Positions 1 to 10,513 of a DNA stretch of 64,000 nt are shown piece after piece (position 1 is the stretch's first letter; each line of letters opens with the position of its first letter). Made by a program: the position numbers and the translations under genes. Where the stretch lies: the NCBI GenBank assembly GCA_916613615.1, contig OU744730.1:28456882-28520881 (forward strand), written 5' to 3'. The stretch comes from Steromphala cineraria (taxonomy: Eukaryota > Mollusca > Gastropoda > Trochida > Trochidae). Under the pieces are notes generated by a model. That model was given only the letters and a program-made list of their open reading frames with translations. It was not told the DNA's origin and did no database searches.

Positions 1-15
1 CGTGCTACTTCCCCT

Positions 16-383
16 TTAAAGGAGCAGTATAACACGTTTTCATGGGGAATATAAGGTGATGTCAGAAATATTTAGATTAATTGTTCCAAATGCAAGACAA
101 TGTATTTCAACTAAACAAGCAGTAACAAATAAAATAGATAATGTAACGTTCAGCCATGTCAATTCCTTTTTTTTATACAAAATGAATTAAAGGTGTTCAC
201 ACAAAAATGACCGCCAATGGACTTAATGTGAATCTTCATAATTTGTTCTCTGACTATGGATGCTTGGTTTGGATAATGAGATTTTTGACACTATCAAAAT
301 AATACATTTAGCATTAAAATACAATTATCAGTGAAAAATTGAAAATATAGAATTTAAGAAAAAACGTGCTACTGTCCCTTTAA
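16..383. mobile_element. TTAA-flanked MITE, copy A
   Basis: Both ends carry an inverted repeat reading roughly TTTAAAGGGGCAGTAGCACG, and TTAA lies at 16-19 and 380-383, as expected for piggyBac-type target duplications. Bases 1-20 read as the right end of another copy, so two copies seem to abut and share one TTAA. The interior (about 160-290) matches, in reverse orientation, the interior of the copy at 56045-57049. No ORF is present, so it is a non-autonomous element. The superfamily is inferred only from the TTAA and the terminal repeats. Confidence 0.65.
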
Positions 384-2727
384 AGCGACAAACTCATTGG
401 ATTTTGGCAGCAGACGGACATTTGTTTCAGTCCAACTTGATCAGGTATTCTTTATACAAATAACATGTTGAACTGTAATTTTATTACTTTGAAATAGCAT
501 GAAGTAAAGGTAAACAATTAAAAAGTTACATAGTATTTTCTAAAATGTCAGATAAGCCGATTTGGGCAGTAACAGTGGCATTTATTTAAAGGCTTATTGT
601 TCAATATCACACTAATCATTAAAAATATCATGATAACATAACGTTGATTAAATAATTAAGTTTTAGTTCATAAAACAATTTGTGACCAAAACGGTGATTA
701 TCTAATGAATATCAAGCATAGAAAATTTCCAATTAAAATGTCAAATATTGAATTGAATATTAAAGTCCTCAGCGAAATCCCATAACATGGTAAGCCCGAC
801 AGCCTGAGTGTACTTTATATTATGATAAACTCTGACCTGGTTCGCTATTATGTTGGACCTCTATGCACGCTTATTTTTAATGACATTCGACCCGTCGCAA
901 GATATGTTTTTATGTGACATTAGGTGTAATAGTCGTATGATTCTATTAAAAATCTTATATGATAGATACGTTGATATGAAAATGCAAAATTATCTATCAT
1001 AGATTAGGTCTTACTTAATTTTCAGTGAAGTAACACAACAATTTTATCTTTTCAATATCTATCAGGATTTTTTTATATGATCAGAATTTATTTTAAACTA
1101 TTTTGGCAAATCAATGTTATTAAGGTTATTATAACGTCAATACCATTAAATTTGAACCTAAACGAACACATTTTGTAACCATTAATATTTTTGCAAACGA
1201 ATATTACTGAGACGTTTTAAAATATCTAAGAACATAATAAGAATAGATATTGCATTTCTAGAATTCATGATGCGTTTTATATAAAGGTTTTGTTCATTTG
1301 TCTACATGGGAATAATGGTACATATGACTTTTACTTACCTATGTCCTTCAATTAAACGCGACAGTGTTATGACATCGGAACGTAAAACTTGGACTTTCTT
1401 ATCTCGAGTAAAAACTTTGTCAACACAAAACAGCCTTGAGTCGCTTGACCGAGAATTGCCCAATCAGAAAGCTCCATTTATACACACCCACAGGCGAATC
1501 TCAGTTGACTGGTTATGGCCAGTCTTGGCGACTTTCGCATGCACCCTTCAAGGAACGTGACATTAATGCGTAGAATAAACAAACTATTTGTCTTTTGTGT
1601 ATGTTTTAATGTGTTTGCAAATGAATTCGTACCCCTTAATGCGGTGTTTTACCTATTATAGCCACTCCATTAATGTTTGTTTTGAAAAGTTAATTGCCCT
1701 TCGAACTAAATTTCTTAATCATATTAATAATTCAATCTTTTCATTTGTGGAAAAACCCGCCTGTTATGTTCTTTGTCAATACAATTTAAATTTAAAGAAA
1801 CTATAAGAAAAACGCACATATATCGTATCGATTGTATCCATAGCTATAATTTTTTTCTTGAAATGAAATTTAAAAAAAAAGTTTAGTACAAAAATAAAAT
1901 GAAAAGGAGCCGATCACATCTCTTTTACAGGATTAAATGGTTATTTCTGTAATAACATAAACACTACCATTATATTAAGTTTGATTTTTAAATGAGGTTG
2001 CACACGACAGAATTTGAATTCGACAGAACAAAAAATACAGGCGGACATACCTGTTGTAAACCCTTTCGTTTGATTAATCGAAGTCAGAGATGATCATTTG
2101 TTTATCAAAATATATTTGTTAAATGTAGTAGGCCTAATTGTCTGCTTCGAAATGGTCCTTATTCTATACAGCATGATTAAAATTCGACCTACTTTTATTA
2201 AAACTTAATCTTGAAACTAATTTACTCTAGAATGTCCAATTAGCTGTTAATCCTATCAATAAGGATTAGCAGAGGATTAGCAAATCTAATTAATGGGGAA
2301 AATTATTTTCTTTAGTCAAAATAGAATGACGTTAATTCATATTCACAAATGGTTCACTTAAGATTAACGAATGACCCTTGTTTTTTTTAAGTGTTGATTG
2401 TCCTACCAGTTACCCATTACACATTACATTAACACTAACAATCCGAATTACATTAGCTGCATTGAAAATTAAAGGTGGGGAATGTGCTAACACTTACATC
2501 GAAACTAATTACAGAATATCTTTTCAACTAACCTTTTAGAAAGAACATTATAACGATAATAATTTGCTTTTTAACAAACCTGTAGTTAACATATAAACAA
2601 TTTCCAAAATAGTTTCATAACAGTTGTTTTAAAAAAATGAATCGATTAGGTACATTACACTTTCTTGATTGATTATGGTTAGGCAAAAGGGCAAAAAGTA
2701 AATTATTCTTCAAAATCAACAAAAATA
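384..2727. other. AT-rich intergenic DNA, nothing recognised
   Basis: No coding exon, RNA gene or clear repeat structure was recognised. Short ORFs at 1306-1560 and 1588-1806 have no recognisable domain, and their composition matches the surrounding AT-rich DNA. Confidence 0.5.
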
Positions 2728-2799
2728 TGCGTCGGCCGGGAATCGAACCCGGATCGACTGCTTGGAAGGCAACCATGCTGACCGTTACACCACCGACGC
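2728..2799 (-). tRNA. tRNA-Gly (anticodon UCC)
   Basis: Read on the minus strand, this 72-base stretch folds into a full cloverleaf. The acceptor stem GCGTCGG pairs with CCGACGC and A is the discriminator base. The A box reads TGGTGTAACGGTCAGCA, the B box is GGTTCGATTCC, and the anticodon loop is CTTCCAA with anticodon TCC. There is no intron and the CCA is not encoded, as usual for eukaryotes. It lies about 215 bp upstream of ARL2BP on the opposite strand. Intact stems and promoter boxes suggest a working gene rather than a SINE head. Confidence 0.95.
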
Positions 2800-2989
2800 T
2801 TCCTGAAAGTAATGTGAAAATTATCGTAGTAGTTACCAGGTTGAATAATTCGTACGGCCGACGTTAAAATATTATGTATCTGTTAAAGAGTTAAGTTAAA
2901 CGTTTGACGGTATTATCAATTTTAGCTATAAAGGGTTTTTAAAATACATTTTTTAATCAGCAAATTGAGAAGTAAAAAAATATTTCTGA

Positions 2990-3026
2990 AAATACACTTC
3001 CGGTGACGGCCAACATGGCGTCGAGT
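2990..3026 (+). promoter_or_regulatory. ARL2BP core promoter: ETS and YY1 motifs
   Basis: An ETS-type motif (ACTTCCGG, 2996-3003) lies 11 bases before the ARL2BP start codon. The start codon itself is inside a YY1-type match, CAACATGGCGTC. In animals YY1 sites often overlap the initiator ATG of housekeeping genes, with transcription starting just upstream. No TATA box is evident. The motifs are seen directly; the regulatory role is inferred. Confidence 0.5.
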
Positions 3027-6000
3027 TCAAATAACTCCGGTAAGAAAGATTTATCATATGGCAGACAATTTGCTTATCTACATTACATAGTACTAAAATG
3101 AAAATGATGGGTGTTCTATCAACCATTTTATACATGAACGTTATGTCTACATCCCTGTCACGATTTAGTGAACCGATATTTCAAACACTTCAGGCGAACA
3201 CGAGCGAGTCGCCAATGCAAGTGCTTGTTTAGCTTTGTTTTGGTCACTACAGCCACACTCATTTCAAAATACGAGACAAATATATATAATTGTTATTAAG
3301 ATATTTTAAAAATCTAACCAGGACTTTATATTACGTTAATCGGTCGCCCCAGAAGCTTATGTTTTGATTTCTCAAACCGGAAGTGCGAAACTGCGGCGAT
3401 AATCTCGCGGTCACGGTTGAACTGTAACACCCAAATTCTTGTTTCGACACGTGCCGAAGCCTAGTTTAAAAACCGTTACCGGTAGCTTTCAATCATTCAG
3501 ACTCTTGTTACTGAGCTTGAAAGCAGTTGAGAGGAACTTCATCTTTTAGCGAAAATGACAACAGTTTTAGGTTTCATGCGTGAGTATCTAACGATCATGA
3601 CCTAAAACGAATGCGACAAATTTCTGCTGTTGTCAGTGGTTGTCAATGACGCTAAAGACCATGTTCCTTTCATTTAGACCATGTAAACAAACTCATACTG
3701 TTGTTTCATATTCATTGGTTATGAAAATGTGATTCATATTCTAGAATTTTTAACATTGAAATATTGATTAAACAATTCAGTATAGTGAGTTGAAAATTAT
3801 ATGTAGGATTTTTATTGATTGAAAATAAATAGTCTAACAATTAGACACAAATATGACCTAGTGAGTTCAGGGTCTCGCTAGCACAATGTGTTGTGAGTTT
3901 TTCGCGGAATTGTCCTTCAATGTATAGGCAATAGCACCATGACAAAAAACTTGCATCCTGCGAGTCACAGCTTACATTTCTATGAGTCCTTTCAAAACTT
4001 TGTGCGTATTAGAAACAGGACTCGGGGGTAAATTTATCACTGGACACTGAAAGGTAAATAAGGTCACGTATCTAGCTACACGTCGGTTTTAACTAAATTT
4101 GTGGGTGTTGAATAACAATGAATCCCGGAAATTTCACAAACGCAACTATTTATCTTCTAATTTTTCAACACAAATTTAACATTTAGGCCTAACTAAGTTT
4201 GCATTAGAAATAAGAAAATTGAGTCAGCGCATAGAATCAAAGACCGGGCACCAAGAGGGCTAAAAAGAATAGATTTAAAATTAGAGTAGAAGTATATAAA
4301 AGATAATAATATATCATGTTTAATTTACTTAAATTATAAAAACCATGAATCTCTACATCATTCCCAGTACCAGCAGTAGCAAAAGGTCCTTATCATAACG
4401 AGTTGCAACAGCCTGTTTGACAACGTCATTTCTACTTTTTGAAGGTGAAAAGCATTTGTCAAGAATATTTTGGTTTCTCTCACATCTCATCATTTTGTCT
4501 ATTTGTATCATGATAAATGCAATATGATGGCAATTTCAATGTGCCGTCTCAATAGGAAATATCATGAGTATTTAATAATTACTCTCCCGTTGAAGATATC
4601 GCTGTTTAATAAATCTACAATGTTATTACACATTGTAATAACATCTCGCGCTGACAGAATGACGTGACGTAATGATGACATCACAATAATTGAAAAGTAA
4701 TACGTCATAATGTCAGCGGGCCGGCTGCGACAGTCATGTTGGCAACTTTTTTTTCTTTTTTTTTTACGATGTTTTTAAGCAAGTAATAAATACAATACTA
4801 AACTCGGTCACGTTTCATAACATTTTTATGAAACTTGTGAATGGTATAGGTATTTTACTCACTTTCGCTCGTTAAATACCAACCCATTCACTCGTTTCAT
4901 AAATATGTTATGAAACGGGACGTCGTTTAATATTCTCTATTTATGTCAGCATTGTTCTCTTCACCAACATTGTATTCAAAATTACTTGTATCATAGAAGT
5001 GACTGTTTATTTTTAAAAAAGATACACACTATTGCACAGGAATTCATATAATCTCTCTAGGTGATCAGTTTAGGGGGGGATTTTAACCTTTTCTGAGTAA
5101 AAGAGAAATATTTTTTTGAAATTTTTCAAAGACAATTCCCTGAGTTAAGGTCAAAGGTTATGACTTTTTGCATTGAAAATTTATGTTTTTTTTACAAATT
5201 ATTTCAATTCTTTCAGATGAACAGGAACCCATGGATTTCCAGGGTTTGGACTTCACAGAAGAAGACTTGGCTATATCAAGGTAGATATTTTCTCAATCCA
5301 TAAAAATTGTATAATAAAAGTTATTTTGTTGTTGTATGATTTATTTATTCCTGCATATTACCATGTAAACACAACCTCTTCTTTGATTTCAGCTCAAACC
5401 CAGCGGATTCTAAATTTGACATGACAATAGGACATATAGAAGACATAATAATGGGTAAGGAAATAGCTAACACTCACTACAGGGATCGACACTCATGCTA
5501 GTCCGCTAGCCCGAGGCTAGTGTAAAATTGTAAGGGCTAGTAAAATTATTTACAATTAGCAAGGAACTTGTGGAAAGGACTAGTGATTTTCAGCTCAGGG
5601 CTAGTGAACATTTCAAGTGAGCGTCTATCCCTGCACTACTGTCACTCATTGTCATAATATTACATGACTATCATTTATTCTGCCATTTTCAGTGTCATAG
5701 ACTGAACTAATTATAGTAATATACATTTTAAAGATGCTAAGGGGGGTGGAGGGGAGTTAAAATGGATTTGCTATGTCATTATCAGAGCATGTTTGTTGAA
5801 AGAATTCATCAAAGTGAATGTAAATCTACTTTCAAAATTTAATATAGTCACTCTGTTATCATAATATGCATACATTATCGTAAGAGTAATTTGACATAAC
5901 ATCATTGTTGATCAGTCAGTCATCATGACCTTTCACAAGGGAAAAAGTGTAAAATCTGAAACAAGATATGATTGCTGTTGTTGTTGATTGAATTTGATGA

Positions 6001-8054
6001 ATCATTCAACATAATATTTTTCAGAGGAAGAGTTCCAGCTATTACAGCAAAACTTTCTAGAAAAATACTACAAAGAGTTTGAAGATACTGAAGAAAACAA
6101 GTTTGTGTACACAGATATCCATAGAGAATATGTAAGTAAACATAATGTAAAAGTACTTACTGTTGTTGTAGTTTAAGAATCATATTTAGTTGCTATCTGA
6201 TATTCTGTGTATGTTAACTATTTATAAGCAGTTCAAAGAATATTTTGCATTTGCTTATCTGAGCTTATCTCCAGTTTTACAAAGTAGTGGTAGATATTTC
6301 GGGTACTGACACAGAAACGCTTGAGTAATAGTTGATTATCAATTGAACAGGATGAAAAATTATTGTTTTTTTTTGTTTTTTTTCATCAATTCTTGAGGTC
6401 ATAAAACAATGGTCTGACGTAACAAATTCTTATATCCAACTGTTTTGAGGCGACAGACTCTTGCTTGCAAACGCTCAACATGAAAAATAAACTATTTTCA
6501 ACTACATAACTAGAATTTTATGATAATATAAATGGAATATCTGCCAGTTCTTGACAAATTCCATGTTTATCTCATCTTTTCAGATTCTACTCCACTCGTT
6601 GAAATATTTGAATTAAAGGTATGAGTCAAGAAAAGACAAACATCCTCTATATATTTGTCTTTATTTACAGGTAAATTTGATAGAAAAATACCTCACTGAT
6701 GAATTGACGAGACGTATGCCAGAATTTGTAATGGATGAGTTCTCCAGACAGCTTATGTGAGTATATAAATATATCTCTATATATACATTTATATTTATAT
6801 TGCTATAGATGAATGAAAATGTATACCATGCGAACCAATTATGCAACTCTTACAAATGTTATATATAAATGTTGACAATATCTGTTACAGTAAAGAAATA
6901 AATAAAAAAAATCTCTTGGTTGCTTACAGGCATTTAAAAATTGATTTTAAGATGACACTTCTTGACAATTTTCTGTTTCAATGATATGAAATATTAGAAA
7001 AGTATGAATACTCAGTGTTGTTCCTAAAGAGGGTCCTGGGGAATTGTGCGCACCCTCTTTGCCTGGTGTCCCTTGAAATTTTGAGAAGGAGGATACGTCT
7101 ATATTGCAAAGGATCCAAAATTCTCAGAATGGGCAAAAATGATCCCCTCAGCTAGGAACAACACTGAATACTAAAAGCATTCACCAATTATCAAAACAGC
7201 ATTTACAAAGTGTTTTTGAAATCTATCTATTTGACTAAGTCTGTCCTACGCTTTGTTAATTGATTTATCAACGCTTTTCAATGGCAAAATTTAATTTGTC
7301 GTATCAGAGTAAAGAGTAACACATCTTATTATTTGTAAAAATGTGTAATTCATGTCACTTTATTCTTTCAGTGAGCGAAAAGATGAGCTTGAAGGAGAAA
7401 TATTTGAGATGCTTTTGACCTTTAGTGACTTCCTAGCTTTCAAGGAGATGTTTTTAGATTATAGAATGGTGAGTTTTGTTGTGAAATCAAGAAGAATTAT
7501 TAAAGTTATCATGAAATGACTGTGGTATATTTTCATAAGAGGTATTTGACATAAGAATTGAAATTAAGACTAGAAAATAAGTGTCAATCTTTGTTTTACA
7601 AAGGTTAAGGAGACATCAGTGTGGTAACTTATTTATCATTTACCCTAATTACTAAATTTCAACATGAAGCATGATAACAATGAGTAAAGTGCCCAGTTTT
7701 AATCACTATGGTAGCAAACTCGCAGAAATTGGTTTCGGCAATTATGTTTGAATAAACAGAATACTAAACTACCTTTCATTAATACTATTTCATAAAACAT
7801 GTGAATAGTTTGTATCACACTGGCAGTTGCTCATTTTATGCCATTTACTGGAATGATAAAAAAATGGAAGGTTGTGTATTAACCATTATGTATTTACGAA
7901 CAAGACATTAATCTTCAATCTTTATTTACAGGATAAAGAAGGCCAGACAGTTGATCTTAGTGACGGACTTACAGTCAAGCCAGTGTCCGGCGACCTCTCA
8001 CTGGGCGGAGCCTCGTTTTCATTATCAGGACATTCAATGCAAAAGCCACAGTAG
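3015..8054 (+). CDS. ARL2BP: ADP-ribosylation factor-like protein 2-binding protein (BART)
   Basis: Binds GTP-loaded ARL2/ARL3 and acts at centrosomes, cilia and mitochondria; in vertebrates it also supports nuclear retention of STAT3. Seven coding exons join in phase: 3015-3039, 5217-5280, 5393-5454, 6025-6131, 6671-6756, 7372-7468 and 7932-8054, giving 187 aa (human 163). The BART helical domain fills residues of about 45-150, with the family signatures GHIEDIIM, EEFQLLQQNF, FEDTEENKFVYT and LLTFSDFLAFKEMFLDYR, all nearly identical to the vertebrate protein. The N-terminus is acidic and variable, and the last exon gives a Ser/Gly-rich tail that starts with the conserved DLSDGLTV-like stretch. 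The start was chosen because ATGGCG opens an exon with a good GTAAG donor under ETS/YY1 motifs. A second in-phase first exon may exist at 3555-3579. Introns hold MITEs at 5480-5633 and 7013-7166. Confidence 0.95.
3555..3579 (+). other. candidate alternative first coding exon of ARL2BP
   Basis: An ATG at 3555 opens 8 codons plus one base, ending at a strong donor (C|GTGAGT at 3580). Phase 1 is exactly what ARL2BP exon 2 (5217) needs, so a protein starting MTTVLGFMHEQEP is possible. About 170 bp upstream lies an ETS motif, ACCGGAAGT (3376-3384), which could mark a second promoter. The ORF, donor and phase are visible; use in transcripts is inferred. Confidence 0.35.
4081..4160. repeat. half copy of the 19.7-kb foldback element
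   Basis: This stretch, from the CGTCGG-rich middle to the TATCTTCTAA end, matches the right arm of the hairpin at 19665-19824 with only a few changes. The left arm is missing, so this is a truncated copy. It lies in ARL2BP intron 1. Confidence 0.7.
4807..4922. repeat. foldback repeat in ARL2BP intron 1
   Basis: Arms GTCACGTTTCATAACA (left) and TGTTATGAAACGGGAC (right) are inverted copies. Inside them a second pair (around 4834-4885) also folds back. No ORF is present. It looks like a small foldback MITE. Confidence 0.6.
5480..5633. mobile_element. small MITE with CACTA duplication
   Basis: Imperfect 15-bp inverted ends (CAGGGATCGACACTC against CAGGGATAGACGCTC) bound a 154-bp segment flanked on both sides by CACTA (5475-5479 and 5634-5638), a probable target duplication. 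The interior repeats the word GGGCTAGTGA. It lies in the intron between ARL2BP exons 3 and 4. Confidence 0.65.
7013..7166. mobile_element. 154-bp MITE with CAGTGTTGTTCCTA ends
   Basis: Perfect 14-bp inverted ends, CAGTGTTGTTCCTA and TAGGAACAACACTG, are flanked by AATACT on both sides (a 6-bp duplication). The same right end recurs at 16346-16360 and 57749-57763, so this is a family. It lies in ARL2BP intron 5. Confidence 0.75.
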
Positions 8055-8920
8055 TCTCCCCTTGTTAGAAGCCTGTTGTGTTACCAGTACCGTCCATGAA
8101 TTTTTACCCTGTGCTGAATGTGACTTTGGATATTGTGATCTGTGCGTTGACCTCAGGGGTCACCGTTGGACCTCAAGGTCGCAGTTTTACGTTGGATCTC
8201 AAACTGTGAACACTGATATTATGACCTTTGTTGTGTCCGTCTCTTTAGAATTGATATGTTTGCTCTTCTCTGTGGATATTTTATACAAGACTATAATGGA
8301 TGCCCTGTTTGGTCTATCTTCCCAAAGCCATGCTGTTTATTGAGATAGTCATGGCAAGCATTATATGATTTAATTCAAACATATCCGGCATCATTGATGT
8401 ACTAGAATGTTAACGTTTCCACCCCTAAGAAACCGGTGATGAAATGTTTCTGATTCTGATTTCTGGGTTGTAGGGAGGAGAGGGTTAAGACATAAGAAAC
8501 TCTAGGATTTACTTGAAAATATCTCTTGAATGTTTTTCCCTACAAACCTGAAATAAGATTTGTAAATTATCTTTAAATTTGGTGTCTCAGGTGTGAAAGG
8601 GACTTGTCACTCAATGGCTTGTTTGGCACAGGGATTGCCGATTCCTCCAACAGCCTTGATTGTTGACAATATAATTCATGTAAGAAGGAAAATCTCTTTA
8701 ACCTTTAACCATGAACATTTTGATTCCAATTTGAAAATTTATTACAGAGTACACCTTTATGAAAGTGAATGATTAATGTTTGATATCTTAAGAAGAGTGC
8801 ACAGTTTAATTCTAAAGAGACTTCATTGTGTTAGTCTGTTATTATTTATTTGATTATGATAAAGATTGATGAGTATAAAGAAAAACGTTTCCATCTTGGT
8901 TCTTAAATTCTTTAGTTACT
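8055..8920 (+). other. ARL2BP 3' untranslated region and flank
   Basis: An open frame continues past the ARL2BP stop in another register (7951-8343) but shows no domain and is probably chance. No convincing poly(A) signal could be singled out, so the 3' end of the transcript is not placed. Confidence 0.4.
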
Positions 8921-10513
8921 TTTTAGCTCATCTGGCCTGTAAGGCCCGATGGGCTTATGGCATGGCATGGTGTCCGGCGTCCGTCCGTCCGTCCATCCGT
9001 CCGTCCATCCGTCCGTAAACTTTGTGGAATTTCGACTTCTTCTCCAGAACCATAGGGGCTAGAAAGCTGAAACTTTGTGTACAGACTCCTTGACTAGTGA
9101 GGATTATAAATTGTAGCTTTGGTGGCCCTGTGACCCCTAATAAGGGCCACAGGGGCCACGCCCTAAAAACCTATTTTAATCTTCTTCTCCAGAAGCATAA
9201 GGCCCAGAAAGCTGAAACTTTGTGTACAGACTCCTTGGCTAGTGAGGATTATACATTGTAGCTTTGGTGGCCCTGTGACCCCTAATAAGGGCCACAGGGG
9301 CCACGCCCTAAAAAGCTATTTTAATCTTCTTCTCCAGAAGCATAAGGCCTAGAAAGCTGAAACTTTGTGTACAGACTCTTTGACAAGTGAGGATTATGAA
9401 ATGTAGCTTTGGTGGCCCTGTGACCCCTAATAAGGGCCACAGGTGCCACGCCCTAAAAACCTATTTTAATCTTCTTCTCCAGAAGCATAAGGCCTAGAAA
9501 GCTGAAACTTTGTGTACAGACTCTTTGACAAGTGAGGATTATATATTGTAGCTTTGGTGGCCCTGTGACCCCTAATAAGGGCCACAGGTGCCACGCCCTA
9601 AAAACCTATTTTAATCTTCTTCTCCAGAAGCATAAGGCCCAGAAAGCTGAAACTTTGTGTACAGACTCCTTGGCTAGTGAGGATTATAAATTGTAGCTTT
9701 GGTGGCCCTGTGACCCCTAATAAGGGCCACAGGGGCCACGCCCTAAAAACCTATTTTAATCTTCTTCTCCAGAAGCATAAGGCCTAGAAAGCTGAAACTT
9801 TGTGTACAGACTCTTTGACAAGTGAGGATTATATATTGTAGCTTTGGTGGCCCTGTGACCCCTAATAAGGGCCACAGGTGCCACGCCCTAAAAACCTATT
9901 TTAATCTTCTTCTCCAGAAGCATAAGGCCCAGAAAGCTGAAACTTTGTGTACAGACTCCTTGGCTAGTGAGGATTATACATTGTAGCTTTGGTGGCCCTG
10001 TGACCCCTAATAAGGGCCACAGGGGCCACGCCCTAAAAAGCTATTTTAATCTTCTTCTCCAGAAGCATAAGGCCTAGAAAGCTGAAACTTTGTGTACAGA
10101 CTCCTTGGCTAGTGAGGATTATACATTGTAGCTTTGGTGGCCCTGTGACCCCTAATAAGGGCCACAGGGGCCACGCCCTAAAAAGCTATTTTAATCTTCT
10201 TCTCCAGAAGCATAAGGCCTAGAAAGCTGAAACTTTGTGTACAGACTCTTTGACAAGTGAGGATTATGAAATGTAGGTTTGGTGACCCTGTTGCTCCAAT
10301 AAAGGCAACAGGAACGTCCTTCAAATCTATTTTCATCTTATTCTCCTGAAGTACAAGGCCAAGAAAACTGAAACTTGTCGCCTTTATACTTAATTTTATG
10401 ATTGGTGACCCTTTGGCCTCTACAAAGGGGGAATCACATTGGTCACACTCTACAGCATATATTGTAATTGACGATGAAGCCTGATGAGCTACAGAGCCAA
10501 TGGCTCTATTTTT
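8921..10513. mobile_element. Helentron-like element with 145-bp tandem core (copy 1)
   Basis: Starts with TTTTAGCTCATC, followed by an imperfect terminal hairpin (about 8925-8956), then a run of CCGTCC units and TAAACTTTGT. The core is about 9 tandem copies of a 145-bp unit: the word AGAAGCATAAGG recurs at 9191, 9336, 9481, 9626, 9771, 9916, 10061 and 10206. The right end reads GATGAGCTA, the inverse of the left TAGCTCATC, then the hairpin GAGCC-AAT-GGCTC and a T-run. No protein is encoded. The layout (sub-terminal inverted repeats, 3' hairpin, T-rich edge, tandem core) fits non-autonomous Helentron/pearl-like elements; that assignment is inferred. Confidence 0.75.

Noticed and set aside
7951..8343. 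130-codon ORF overlapping the ARL2BP last exon
   Set aside because: It is out of frame with the conserved BART protein and runs into its 3' untranslated region; probably chance.
8960..10340. CRISPR-like or coding tandem repeat
   Set aside because: The context is a eukaryotic genome. Units are contiguous without unique spacers, and frames such as 10178-10522 minus are by-products of the repeat.
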